Source: DASPSM01 sp963800135 (GTDB lineage Bacteria > Planctomycetota > Planctomycetia > Planctomycetales > Planctomycetaceae). From it: 64,000 nt of DNA. Below are positions 18,167-27,094 of the stretch, in pieces. The translations under genes and the position numbers were made by a program. The DNA is taken from assembly GCA_963800135.1 (NCBI GenBank), contig CAWCZR010000003.1, positions 248,001 to 312,000 on the forward strand. Reading direction: 5' to 3'. Below the pieces are notes generated by a model. That model did no database searches. It was not told the origin of the DNA and was given only the letters and a program-made list of their open reading frames with translations. Position 1 is the first letter of the stretch, and the number at the start of each line of letters is the position of its first letter.

Positions 18167-19591
18167 CTATTTCGAACCTTTCAGACCGTAGCAGACGAGC
18201 AGATCCTGGTCGCGAAGGAAGAGTCGGCCGGCGGCCACCACCGGATGTGCCCACGCGGCGCTCGCGGCGCGATTCGCTTGCTCGAACCGGCCAAGTTCGT
18301 GGTAGGCGTCCCCCGTGGCTTCCACGAGGATCATCGTTCCCTGCTCCGTGCGGAGATAAAGCCGGCCGTCCGCGTAGGTCAGCGACCCCTTTCCGGCCGC
18401 GCGGCTCGCCCACTTCACCTTGCCGGTCGCCAGATCGAGGCACGTGAAAACTCCGGGATCGCTGGCGCCGAAGACCAAACCGTTGACGATCACCATGTCG
18501 CCGTGATGGACCGACATGCGCTGCGTGTGATAAACGCGTTCGGCTTTCACGCCTGAAGGATTTGCGACCAGCTTCACGAGCGTGCCGCCGGTTCCATAGT
18601 TGGACGAGGTGAAAACAAAATCCCCGGCCACCAGGGGAGAGGAGCAATTGGCCGTGCCGTTCGATGCGCTGTCGTCTCGCCACAAAAAGTCGCCGCTGTC
18701 GGCCCGCAATCCGACCGTCCCGCTGTTCGTGAACTGCACGTACTGCCGCAGGCCGCCGACCTCGGCGACCGCCGGCGAGGCATAGCCGGCGCGATCCTTC
18801 TGCGGCACGAGCCCCTTCCAAATGACTTCGCCATTTTCCGGGTTGAGCGCAACGAGAGTGGCCTTGCTGCCGCCGGGCGTGCAAATCAACCGGTTCTGGT
18901 CGACGAGGACCGACTCGCAGACCCCCCAACCCGGACTGTCGCCTCCAAACTCCTTCATGATGTTCTGCTGCCAGCGGATGGTTCCGGTCTTCGCGTCGAG
19001 GCAAGTCAGTTCGCCGTTTCCCCCCAGTGCGAAAACCAAGCCCTGGCTCACGCTGGGCGTACTCCGCGGGCCCTCGCCGGCTGATGGGTGCGAGGCCCAC
19101 GAAACCGGCGTGCTCCAGATCTTTTCCCCCGTGCCGGCGTCCAGCGCGATCACCGTTTCGCTAGCCCCTTTATTCCCCATCGTGTAGACGACACCCTGGA
19201 CGACCGTGACGCTCGAAAAACCGCTGCCGATTCCGTGGCTCGTCCAGGCGAGCTTGGGTCCCTCTTTGGGCCAGCGCGGGGACAAATCTTTTTCCAGCGA
19301 CTTGTTGTCGCGATGCGGCCCATTGAATTGCGGCCAGTCGGCTCCCACGCTTTTGCCGGCTAGCGGGGCGTTGTCCTTTTGAGCCGTGTCGAAAGTGAAA
19401 CCCGCATTGGCTTCCGCGTTAAATTTCGAGGAAGGCTTCCAAGCTTCCTTGGGCACCTGCTGGATGCCGTAAGAGCCTCCGGACGCTCGTGGTTTGTCGG
19501 TCGGAAAATTGACGATCGAGTACCACACCGCCGCGACAATGATGCCCACCAACACTGGGTAGGTCAGATAGCGCAAGACTTTTCGCAGCAC
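18167..19591 (-). CDS. membrane-anchored PQQ-type beta-propeller protein
   Basis: 474 aa from GTG 19591. An N-terminal membrane anchor (about residues 7-27, including LTYPVLVGIIVAAVWY) is followed by a PQQ-like/quinoprotein beta-propeller. Blade motifs recur: VIALDAGTGEKIWSTPV, LTCLDAKTGTIRWQQN, LVALNPENGEVIWKG and FTCLDLATGKVKWASR, each a tryptophan-docking A-x-D-x-x-T-G-x-x-x-W unit. WPQFNGPHRDNKS before the first blade is typical of planctomycete outer-membrane-biogenesis-like (BamB-type) propellers. No PQQ-binding residues can be asserted, so a scaffold role is as likely as a dehydrogenase. GTG 19591 is preferred because GGAG lies upstream; a GTG at 19663 would add 24 residues. Confidence 0.8.
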   Translation of the reverse strand: MLRKVLRYLTYPVLVGIIVAAVWYSIVNFPTDKPRASGGSYGIQQVPKEAWKPSSKFNAEANAGFTFDTAQKDNAPLAGKSVGADWPQFNGPHRDNKSLEKDLSPRWPKEGPKLAWTSHGIGSGFSSVTVVQGVVYTMGNKGASETVIALDAGTGEKIWSTPVSWASHPSAGEGPRSTPSVSQGLVFALGGNGELTCLDAKTGTIRWQQNIMKEFGGDSPGWGVCESVLVDQNRLICTPGGSKATLVALNPENGEVIWKGLVPQKDRAGYASPAVAEVGGLRQYVQFTNSGTVGLRADSGDFLWRDDSASNGTANCSSPLVAGDFVFTSSNYGTGGTLVKLVANPSGVKAERVYHTQRMSVHHGDMVIVNGLVFGASDPGVFTCLDLATGKVKWASRAAGKGSLTYADGRLYLRTEQGTMILVEATGDAYHELGRFEQANRAASAAWAHPVVAAGRLFLRDQDLLVCYGLKGSK

Positions 19592-20107
19592 GGAAGACTC
19601 CAGGCTGAGATGGACCGGCGAACCAAGCTCCAATTTGCCATCGTCGACGGCCCGCCGACCCACTTCCTACCAGCTTGAGCGGTTGCGTTCTGTAAACTAC
19701 CGTACAAAACCGTTTGGCCTGATGCTAAGAACTTCGCGCGAGCAGCGCCAAGCAGCCGGTCAACACGGCGCGATGAATGCCGCCCCTTCCGTGGCTCCAT
19801 TCGCACAGAGCGCGCGGCTACGATGCGGGCGCCATGAGTCTACAAAGACGTCTGCCGGTGATTCCCACAGTCTCATCTCGCAAATCAAAACACCGCAAAG
19901 CCGTCGGCAACGAGGTTCTCGACTGATCAGCCGGCCGGGCGCGCTTTTGAAATTTGACAGCGGTTGTTTCTGGGCGCACACTTAGGGTGCTCATTGACGT
20001 CACCGGGGGGATTCGGAGCGATTCCCCCTGGCTCCTCTCTGCAGATTCGTCCCAATCACACCAGTCATACCAGTCACACCCCTCGCTACTCCTGAAAGAA
20101 GTCCGTC
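19592..20107. other. divergent intergenic region
   Basis: 516 bases with no gene recognised. It contains a candidate promoter (19954-19982) for the Gly/Cys-rich protein, then a small direct repeat (ACCAGTCAt/ACCAGTCAc, about 20060-20080) in the presumed leader. Confidence 0.4.
19954..19982 (+). promoter_or_regulatory. candidate sigma-70-like promoter
   Basis: A perfect -35 TTGACA (19954-19959), a 17-base spacer and a weak -10 CACACT (19977-19982). It lies about 125 bases upstream of the Gly/Cys-rich protein start. Only three of six -10 positions match consensus. Confidence 0.4.
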
Positions 20108-20467
20108 ATGAAAATTCTCCGCGTGGTGAGCACCGTTTGTATGACTGCGATTCTGGTGTTGGTAGCCTCTACCGGCCAAACGTCTGCCGGGGGACATTAT
20201 GGCTGGGGCTCGGCCGGTGGGTGCGGGGGGCAAGGATACGGCGGTTGCGGCGGCTGCGGATACGGTGGTTGTGGGGCCGGCGGGTGCGGAGGCTGCGGCT
20301 TGGGGGGCTCGGGCGGCAGCACCTTCTGGATTGTGGGTGACTACACCCCGTACGTCATCGGCCACGGACCGATGTTTCCCGCCGGAGATGCCGCAGTCGG
20401 CTATTTGTACCCATCGCATGCCGCGCCGCTCGAGCCCAACACGACGGCTATGCCCAGCCGTCGGTGA
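20108..20467 (+). CDS. small secreted Gly/Cys-rich protein
   Basis: 119 aa. A signal peptide (MKILRVVSTVCMTAILVLVA, cleavage near TSA-GG) is followed by a region of about 45 residues built almost only of Gly, Cys, Tyr and Ala, with repeated GGCG and GYGG units and seven or more Cys. The tail contains WIVGDYTPYVIGHGPMFPA. No family is recognised. The composition resembles secreted structural or metal-binding proteins, or disulfide-rich surface proteins. AAAGAAG precedes ATG 20108. The gene converges with the redoxin-fusion gene, whose stop is 28 bases away. Confidence 0.6.
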   Translation: MKILRVVSTVCMTAILVLVASTGQTSAGGHYGWGSAGGCGGQGYGGCGGCGYGGCGAGGCGGCGLGGSGGSTFWIVGDYTPYVIGHGPMFPAGDAAVGYLYPSHAAPLEPNTTAMPSRR

Positions 20468-20494
20468 TCGACGACGGATAGAGAACGCGGCGCG

Positions 20495-22522
20495 CTACGA
20501 CCCGTCCGTTCGCCGTATCAAACGCACCAGCCGCTTCTGGGCGTCCTCGAGCGAGATGCGGTCGTTCCCACCGCTGATTCGGTCAAAGGAATCGCGCAGC
20601 CACTCGGGAACTTCGTTGCGAGAAATCTTCCCGTCTTTGTTCACGTCGAGTTGTTTCAGCAGCTTCTTGAGCCCGTCTTCGCTCAACCTGCTGAACGACA
20701 GACCGCCGCGGCCGCGATCCGCATGAAGTCCACGCTCGCTGTCCGGCTGGTCGTGCTTCGGGACGGCGAGGTCGAAGTAGCCGATCATCATCTCTTCGTA
20801 GGTTTGGTCCCCCCAGGTGACGGTTGCTTTCGGGTTCGGATTATTGAGGTTGTCTTCCGAATTGTCGTAGTGCGCGATGGCGTGGATGCGGGTGCCGGGA
20901 GGAAGCTTCAGCGGCCGCTCTTGGCGGTAATTGGTCTGCCAATTGAAGTCGTATTTCGGCACATCGAGGAGCGTCTGGCGCTTGCCGTTGGGGAAGATCG
21001 CCTCATAGAAGAACGATTTGCCCCGCAAGTGCATGTGTGGCATGAAGCTCAAGAGCTGGGCGCCGCCCGGAAGCCGGTTGGACATGGCCTCGACTACGAA
21101 ATTGTCGTCCCCCGCCGGAATCACAAAGAGCGGATTGGCCGCGGCGACCGTCGTGACCTCGTGCGTGAGCTTCTTCGGATTGGCGAACCAGAGGCCGATG
21201 CGCGTGATGTCATTCTGGGCGGAGCCGTTGGGCACGTAGTGGATCTGAAACGTCAGCGTCGAGCCGGCCGGAATCCGCTTGGCCATCCCTTTGGGATAGG
21301 CGACGGGTCGTAGCCCGGGAACGTAGGCACCCAGGAATCCCTGCCCAGCCAAGGCGTCGCCACCGCGGCCGTGGGCGGATCGGCAATGGACCAGGACGTG
21401 GTGCACGACCGCCCGGTTGCCCGGCATGATTTCGGCCATTTCGACCCACTTGTCCGACGTGAATCCTGTCTCGGCGCGAAAGCTCTGGTACCGGACTACG
21501 CCCTCGGCCTTGACGACAAAAGGCGTCGCGCTCATCGCCAGGATCAGATCCGGAGGGCGGTCGCCATGCCATTCTGTCGGCGAGACGCTCGGAACCCCCG
21601 ACAACTCCTTGGGATCGCCCTGCGGGGCGCCGGCCGCGACCCATTCGTGGATCTGCTTTCGCTCCTCGTCGGTGAGGCGGCGAACGTCCGAAAACTTGCC
21701 ATACTTCGGATCGGCGTGCCACGGTGGCATGCGTCCCTGATCGATGACCTCAGCGATCATCTCGGCCCAGCCGGACGCCTCTTCGTAGTTGGTGAGTGAA
21801 AACGGGGCGATATCCCCCGCGTGATGGCACTCGACGCAGCGTTTGTTCAAGAGCCGCGCAATCTGATTGGAGTAGGTGACTCGCGCGTCAGCCCGCGGCG
21901 CGCGAACGCGGCCGATCAGGCAGCCGACCGTGGGCGTTTCGGAAACCGTGAGCGCCTTGCCGGCCAGCAGCTCCTCGACGGCCTGCTTGAGGTCGTTTCG
22001 CTTCGGCTCGGTTCTGGCAAATCCCACGCCGTACTGGTCGTCGATCCGGCCGTGATATCGGACCACGCGGTCCCGGTCGAGCACGAAAACCTGCGGATTA
22101 CGAACGGCCCCGAACTGGGCGGCCACCTCGTTCTTGACGTCCCGCAGGACGGGGAAATCGATCTTCGCGTGGCACGCATAAGCCGACAATGCGGCGAGCG
22201 AATCTTGCACGTTCGAGTCGATCGCCACGAAGGCCACGCTTTTGCCGGCGAATGAAGCCGCCAGCCGTGCCAACCGAGGTCCGTAGAGTTTGGCGAGCGG
22301 GCACTCTGTGCCGACAAAAGCTACTACCACGATCTGCTTGTCTTTCTGAGCATCGAGCGACCATTTCTGGGCGTGAATGTCAGAGAGTGCGAAATTGGCG
22401 ATCGCCGGTTGACCCGGCGGCGTCTCGGCAGCGAATGACGCCGTTTGCCAGTTTTCGATCGGAAGGAGCCAACAGAGGGAGGCGACCGTCAGGCACGACA
22501 GTGCAAATCCGTTTTTGTTCAA
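20495..22522 (-). CDS. redoxin-cytochrome c-monooxygenase-like-EF-hand fusion
   Basis: 675 aa, exported. After an N-terminal hydrophobic leader comes a thioredoxin-fold peroxiredoxin-like domain (about 40-190). VAFVGTECPLAKLYGPRL holds a single Cys in the AhpC/TSA active-site position rather than CxxC. A c-type cytochrome motif CVECHHAG (about residue 233) precedes a segment typical of planctomycete cytochromes (GRMPPWHADPKYG). The next 270 residues resemble the copper type II, ascorbate-dependent monooxygenase fold: HHVLVHCR, IHYVPNG and the H-x-M-type FMPHMHLRGKSF. An EF-hand loop DVNKDGKISRNE lies near the C-terminus. The start appears to be TTG 22522, since no ATG lies nearby and an upstream stop follows closely. 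Domain fusion suggests an extracytoplasmic redox enzyme; its substrate is unknown. Confidence 0.75.
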   Translation of the reverse strand: MNKNGFALSCLTVASLCWLLPIENWQTASFAAETPPGQPAIANFALSDIHAQKWSLDAQKDKQIVVVAFVGTECPLAKLYGPRLARLAASFAGKSVAFVAIDSNVQDSLAALSAYACHAKIDFPVLRDVKNEVAAQFGAVRNPQVFVLDRDRVVRYHGRIDDQYGVGFARTEPKRNDLKQAVEELLAGKALTVSETPTVGCLIGRVRAPRADARVTYSNQIARLLNKRCVECHHAGDIAPFSLTNYEEASGWAEMIAEVIDQGRMPPWHADPKYGKFSDVRRLTDEERKQIHEWVAAGAPQGDPKELSGVPSVSPTEWHGDRPPDLILAMSATPFVVKAEGVVRYQSFRAETGFTSDKWVEMAEIMPGNRAVVHHVLVHCRSAHGRGGDALAGQGFLGAYVPGLRPVAYPKGMAKRIPAGSTLTFQIHYVPNGSAQNDITRIGLWFANPKKLTHEVTTVAAANPLFVIPAGDDNFVVEAMSNRLPGGAQLLSFMPHMHLRGKSFFYEAIFPNGKRQTLLDVPKYDFNWQTNYRQERPLKLPPGTRIHAIAHYDNSEDNLNNPNPKATVTWGDQTYEEMMIGYFDLAVPKHDQPDSERGLHADRGRGGLSFSRLSEDGLKKLLKQLDVNKDGKISRNEVPEWLRDSFDRISGGNDRISLEDAQKRLVRLIRRTDGS

Positions 22523-23254
22523 GCGGGTTAGCCTATCTGAATCGTGAGACCCTCAACTCGTGGCTCAGTTCAACACCTTGCCGTCAGCAGCAGACAGGCC
22601 CGTCGGGAACATTCGGCCAACTCTTGGTCGGCCATCCAGCGGCTCGTGCGACATCCTGCGGCCGCGGTTAGCCTGTCCCACACTACAGTGCTTACACCCG
22701 CCCTGCGAGCCTGGCGCGTCGCGTTTCGACAGATCAGCGTGGGCGAGGTCGAATATCCGAGCAGTCCGAGGCGAACTTTGGCTCGGCGTTTTTTGCGGAA
22801 AAACGCTCCGATTGCGGGACGGCAAAGCAACGGCCCTTCGGGTTCGGCTAAGCCGCACCGATCGACAAAATAGGCCCGCTTGACAGCCGATGCGCACTAC
22901 AGCCGCAAGGCACGGGGATCCAGCGTCATTCGCGGTCTTGGCAATTGGGCCAAAACCGTCCCAACATCGAAGCGCAAGGCCGAACACCAAGAAGGTGAAA
23001 AGTTCCTTAAGTCCGAGACAGGCGACGCGTCCGCATCCCTAGCTGGGCACACGACTTCACCTTCTTCAGGTCAGTCTCTGCGCGGGCCCGTTGACCCAAA
23101 CGCGAGATTGACAGCAATTCCCGTTTGTCCGACCATCCCCGCCTCACCTCCAAGCGATCCAGACGCTTCTTCCTGATCTCGCCGCGCTCAATCGTTCGTC
23201 GCGTACTTGGATTTCACTTCAAATGTCATTTTGCCGACGGCTCCGGGCCGGCCA
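22523..23254. other. intergenic region with a dispersed-repeat copy and hairpin
   Basis: 732 bases without a supported gene. It contains a repeat copy (about 22748-22875) similar to one at 25258-25360, including a perfect 8-bp stem GCGTTTTT/AAAAACGC at 22786-22806. Confidence 0.45.
22748..22875 (+). repeat. dispersed repeat, copy 1
   Basis: Shares the core AACTTTGGCTCGsCGTTTTT and flanking CGAA-AT--G-G--GTC spacing with the sequence at 25258-25360. Both are in the same orientation and both are non-coding. It includes a stem-loop at 22786-22806. Confidence 0.5.
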
Positions 23255-24049
23255 ATGAGCGTTCATCCAACTGCCATTATCGACCCGCAGGCGACAGTCG
23301 ATCCCACGACGATCGTAGGGCCGTACGTTGTGATCAGCGGTCCGGTGCGCATCGGGCCGCGGTGTCGTCTCGCTGCATCCGCCGTGATCCTTGGGAGCAC
23401 GGAGATCGGTGCGGGATGCCAGATTCATTCGCATGCCGTGATCGGCGATCTCCCACAGGATCGTGCGTTTGATGGCGGGGAAAGTTTCTGCCGGGTTGGT
23501 GAGGGCTGTACCATCCGAGAGGGCGTCACGATCCACCGCGGGACAGCGGCCGGTACGGGAACTGTCATTGGTGACAGCTGCTTGCTGATGACCAACTCAC
23601 ACATTGGCCACAACTGCCAAATCGGGCGCGGCGTGACGCTCGTCAGCGGAGCCTTACTTGCCGGCCACGTGCGCGTCGGACCCGGTGCGACGATCTCAGG
23701 CAATGCCGCCATTCATCAATTCGTCCGAATCGGCGAACTGGCGCTGGTGAGCGGTTTAGCCAAGGGCGCTCAGGACGTACCGCCGTTCTTCATGACCAAT
23801 CGAGACGGGGCGGTCGTCGGTGAAAATCGCACCGGCTTGATGCGGGCCGGTTTGACGTCTCTTGAAAGGCAAGAAATCAAAGCGGCCTTTCGCGTGATCT
23901 ACCGTTCTGGATTGACGCATCACGCAGCTGTTGAGCACCTCTCCGGTTCCATCTCGAGTAAAGCCGGACGTCGATTGCTGGATTTCCTTTCGGAAAAGTC
24001 GAAGCGGGGCCTCTCTCGAGACGCGTATCGAAGGAAGCACGCTGCGTGA
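23255..24049 (+). CDS. lpxA: acyl-ACP--UDP-N-acetylglucosamine O-acyltransferase
   Basis: 264 aa, close to the usual LpxA length of about 262. This enzyme transfers an R-3-hydroxyacyl chain from ACP to UDP-GlcNAc, the first step of lipid A synthesis, in the cytoplasm. The left-handed beta-helix is visible as hexapeptide repeats from IHPTAII-type units (VHPTAIIDPQATVDPTTIVG) through GEGCTIREGVTIHRGTA. The catalytic-histidine region is NSHIGHNCQIG, followed by SGNAAIHQFVRIGELALVSG. A C-terminal helical domain follows (GLTSLERQEIKAAFRVIYRS). ATG 23255 (MSVHPTAII) starts directly at the first coil; an earlier in-frame start adds a leader without repeats. The stop overlaps the next gene by GTGA. 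Confidence 0.9.
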   Translation: MSVHPTAIIDPQATVDPTTIVGPYVVISGPVRIGPRCRLAASAVILGSTEIGAGCQIHSHAVIGDLPQDRAFDGGESFCRVGEGCTIREGVTIHRGTAAGTGTVIGDSCLLMTNSHIGHNCQIGRGVTLVSGALLAGHVRVGPGATISGNAAIHQFVRIGELALVSGLAKGAQDVPPFFMTNRDGAVVGENRTGLMRAGLTSLERQEIKAAFRVIYRSGLTHHAAVEHLSGSISSKAGRRLLDFLSEKSKRGLSRDAYRRKHAA

Positions 24050-25215
24050 CTCAACTCCCTTTTCTCGCAAAGCGCAGCGGCAACAGGCGATCACTTTCGA
24101 TACCGACGCCGACTCCGTCTCGGAAGCCGCAAATGACCGTTCATCTCAGTGCCATCTTCGATGTGCCGGCGATGGCAAGCGTTCCCAGGGAGGCAAGTCC
24201 GCTCGGGATGCGAAACTCGCGGCAGATCGCGCTCGCGGTTCGTCCGTATGCGTGCGAACAGCGGTTGCGCAGCTGGTGGAATTTGTGGTCGACGATGGGC
24301 GTGCTTGGTGTGCTCACGGCCATTCTGCGTAGTGAGATTCCGTGGCAGATCCGGTTCCTCTTCAGCATCATCTCGGGGCTGACCATCGTCAGATTCTTCG
24401 TCCTCTACCATGACCACCAGCACAACGCCATTTTGAAAGGGTCGAAGTTTGCCGATGCCGTCATGCTGGCGTTCGGCCTGGCGACCCTGAATCCGCCGAG
24501 TGTGTGGAACCGGTCACATGACCATCACCATGGCAACAATTGCAAGAACTTTGGCGCCAACGTCGGCTCGTATCCTTTGGTGACCGTCGAGGCCTACGAG
24601 AAGTCCTCCGTCTGGCAACGGCTACGGTATGCCGCCGCACGCCACCCCCTGACGATCGTGTCGGGATACGTCACGATTTTCCTTTTTGGGATGTGCGTGG
24701 TGCCGCTCGCAGTGAACCCGAAACGGCATCTGGACGCCGCTCTCTCGATCGTCTGCCACGCGGGAATTCTCCTGTGGCTGGCGTCCGGTAGGCTCGAAGA
24801 CCTCTGGTTCGCTGGGATTATTCCGTTCGGGATCAGCTCGGCGGTCGGCGCGTACCTGTTCTTTGCACAGCACAACTTTCCGGGCGCCAGGCTTCAGCCC
24901 GGTCGTGAGTGGGACTATGTCGATGCGGCTCTGCATTCATCGAGTTACATTCAGATGGGTCTGTTGATGCGCTGGTTCACCGGAAATATCGGCTACCACC
25001 ACGTGCATCACCTGAATCCGAAGATTCCGTTCTATCGGCTCCCAGAGGCGATGAGTGCGATCAAAGAACTGCAGGCACCCGTGATGACCTCGCTACGTCC
25101 TCGCGACATCGCCGCCTGTTTGCGGTTGAAGCTGTGGGATCCGGTTACCGAGCAGCACGTCCCGTGGAAACGGGGACGATCTTTGCTGCAAGCAGAGTCG
25201 AGAGCGGCGGCTTGA
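24046..25215 (+). CDS. membrane fatty-acid desaturase
   Basis: 389 aa from GTG 24046. It has several predicted transmembrane helices and the three His boxes of the di-iron membrane desaturase superfamily: LYHDHQHNA, RSHDHHHGNN and YHHVHHLNP. These enzymes introduce a double bond, or sometimes a hydroxyl, into acyl chains at the cytoplasmic membrane. The GTG overlaps the lpxA stop as GTGA, implying translational coupling. An ATG at 24133 gives a shorter protein with the same domain. Coupling to lpxA suggests action on acyl chains destined for lipid A or the outer membrane, but this is inference and the substrate is not visible. Confidence 0.8.
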   Translation: MTQLPFLAKRSGNRRSLSIPTPTPSRKPQMTVHLSAIFDVPAMASVPREASPLGMRNSRQIALAVRPYACEQRLRSWWNLWSTMGVLGVLTAILRSEIPWQIRFLFSIISGLTIVRFFVLYHDHQHNAILKGSKFADAVMLAFGLATLNPPSVWNRSHDHHHGNNCKNFGANVGSYPLVTVEAYEKSSVWQRLRYAAARHPLTIVSGYVTIFLFGMCVVPLAVNPKRHLDAALSIVCHAGILLWLASGRLEDLWFAGIIPFGISSAVGAYLFFAQHNFPGARLQPGREWDYVDAALHSSSYIQMGLLMRWFTGNIGYHHVHHLNPKIPFYRLPEAMSAIKELQAPVMTSLRPRDIAACLRLKLWDPVTEQHVPWKRGRSLLQAESRAAA

Positions 25216-25257
25216 TCTCTGCATCGCCAATGGCCTGCTGTTGCTTCTCTCATGCGG

Positions 25258-25360
25258 CGCGCCCGAACATTCGCGTCGTCTGGCGCCAACTTTGGCTCGC
25301 CGTTTTTCCGGTTACCGGGCTGCAGTTTGCCTTGCGGCTGAGCAAGTCGATTTTAGTGGG
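25258..25360 (+). repeat. dispersed repeat, copy 2
   Basis: Core AACTTTGGCTCGCCGTTTTT at 25288-25307 matches the copy at 22748-22875 in 19 of 20 positions, with weaker similarity outside. It lies between the desaturase stop and the convergent TolC-like gene. Confidence 0.5.
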
Positions 25361-25382
25361 TGAGCGGCAAATGCGCCGGCTT

Positions 25383-26987
25383 TCAAGGCTTGGGGCCGGT
25401 GTCGGGCATCGGCGGTGGTGGTGTCGCCGTCTCTGTGAGCTGGTGGTTGGCGACGGCTTGAGCGGGATGCCCCAGTGCGTGATAGAGCCGGAACTGGGCT
25501 CGATCGTAGTCGGCAATCGCGCCGTAGTAATCGGCGTAAGCTAGCGTGAGCGCCTGTAACGAGGCCACCGCTTCCTGGGGCCGAACGACGAGCACGACCA
25601 TATTGCCAACAGACCTCGTTTGGCGGAGGCCTTCGAGGTTCTTGTCGGCAGAGTCGACGGCGTCTTTCAGTTCCGCTTCGGCTTCAGCCTCGCGAATGGT
25701 CGCCGAGCGGACGCCGGCGTCAGCCTTCACGACCTCGGCCGCGACGCGATCTTGAAGTCGGCTGAGCTCCAGGACGGCGACTTCGTTCTCAGCCTGGCGC
25801 TGCCGCACGAGTGCATAATTGCCGAAACCCAGCTCTTTGAGTTCCCACAACACAGTGACATCGTAGTCGAAGCGTCCGCCGAAGTTGCTCAGGTCGTCAT
25901 TGGTGCCGCCGCCGAAGAATCCGCCGGCCAGCGTTCCCGTGGCGGACGTCGAGGTTCCGCGCGCAGGATGCTCGGCAAAAATGGTCGCATTTTTTCCTGG
26001 CGGATTCGCGCCAACGTCGACTGCACCAAGGCCTGCTGACCGGAAAGTTCCGGGCGGTTCGTCAGGCCCATCGTCACGAGTTCCTCGACCGGCTGGTCCG
26101 GGGCGACGAGGGTTACCTGCAAATGGGGAGGTTCGACCGGCTCTGCAACCGTCGTCGCGTCGAGCCGCAAGAACACGCATCAAGTCGGCGCTGGCGGTCC
26201 GCCATCGCTCATGCGCCAATGCGACCGCTTGTTGGCTGCGCCGGGCCTGGGTCCGCGCGCGGACAACTTCGAGGTGAGGCACCAGACCTTGAGAGAGCGC
26301 CTGGACCCGCTGAACCAAGCTGTCGGCACGCCGAGCCACATCTTCGGCGCTGGCCAGGTCGCCGCGTGCTTGCTGCACGGTGAAATACGCCTCCGCAACG
26401 GCCAAGAGACTGTCGTTGCGAGCCGTTTGCAAGGCGGCATTGCGCGCCTCGACCACTCGGCGCACGGCCAGCGGTTCAAAGATCGCGTCGCTGACGGCAA
26501 ACACTGCGTACGGACCGGCTCCGACCATGAAGGACTGTTTGCTCGCGGGAGCAACATCCCCCTGCACGTCCTGGATCTGTCCGTCGTGACGAGAATAGTC
26601 GGGACCGATCATAATGGTCGGGAGCCACAACAGGTTGGCCTGCGTCAACTGAGAAGCGGCTACCTGAATTTGTTGCGAAGCGACCGCGACGTCGATCGGC
26701 TGCACGCCGGCGAGCTGGAAGGCCGTTGCTAAATTGATCGGGAAGGGACGATCGGCCCAGGGCGCGACGGGCTGATCGGCCGGCCCGTGATCAGAGGGCG
26801 GCGCGGGGGCCGGGTCGAACGATGCCACGATCTTCCCGGAGTACGACGTCTCTTGGGCGCTGACGGACGCGCTGGTGCCGCACAGCAGTGCGGCGACCAC
26901 TGCCCAGACACGAAACGATCTCCAGGTACCGCGTTCCACGGTCCCTCCGGTGAACAGCATCCCCTTCACGCGCAAGAGCCTACGCAA
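25383..26987 (-). CDS. TolC-family outer-membrane efflux protein (two compensating frame breaks)
   Basis: About 534 aa including a leader; an internal Met at 26960 gives about 525 aa. A signal peptide (FRVWAVVAALLCGTSASVSAQ) is followed by the long helical repeats of outer-membrane factors: INLATAFQLAGVQPIDVAVA and a matching second repeat. The middle segment (LRLDATTVAEPVEPPHLQV to IRQEKMRPFLPSIL) is in another frame between about 26170 and 25967. The breaks fit one extra base at the first position and one missing in a GCGCGC run at the second. The C-terminal half (GGGTNDDLSNFGGRFDYDV, LWELKELGFGNYALV) matches the family. It is the last gene of the leftward RND operon and would form the exit duct. 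Confidence 0.8.
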   Translation of the reverse strand: MRRLLRVKGMLFTGGTVERGTWRSFRVWAVVAALLCGTSASVSAQETSYSGKIVASFDPAPAPPSDHGPADQPVAPWADRPFPINLATAFQLAGVQPIDVAVASQQIQVAASQLTQANLLWLPTIMIGPDYSRHDGQIQDVQGDVAPASKQSFMVGAGPYAVFAVSDAIFEPLAVRRVVEARNAALQTARNDSLLAVAEAYFTVQQARGDLASAEDVARRADSLVQRVQALSQGLVPHLEVVRARTQARRSQQAVALAHERWRTASADLMRVLAARRDDGCRAGRTSPFAGNPRRPGPAGRGTRDDGPDEPPGTFRSAGLGAVDVGANPPGKNATIFAEHPARGTSTSATGTLAGGFFGGGTNDDLSNFGGRFDYDVTVLWELKELGFGNYALVRQRQAENEVAVLELSRLQDRVAAEVVKADAGVRSATIREAEAEAELKDAVDSADKNLEGLRQTRSVGNMVVLVVRPQEAVASLQALTLAYADYYGAIADYDRAQFRLYHALGHPAQAVANHQLTETATPPPPMPDTGPKP

Positions 26988-27094
26988 TCATTAGATTCGG
27001 TAGAACCGGTCGTCTCGATGCTGGCCAACGGACAAACTGGCAGTGCGTCGACCTTGAGAAGCGGTCGAGAGCCGGCAGAAGTTGCGCAGCTTTC

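Noticed and set aside
22560..22883. A small plus-strand gene beside the redoxin-fusion gene
   Set aside because: The frame coincides with the dispersed repeat copy and resembles a frame over the second copy; it is more likely repeat sequence than a gene.
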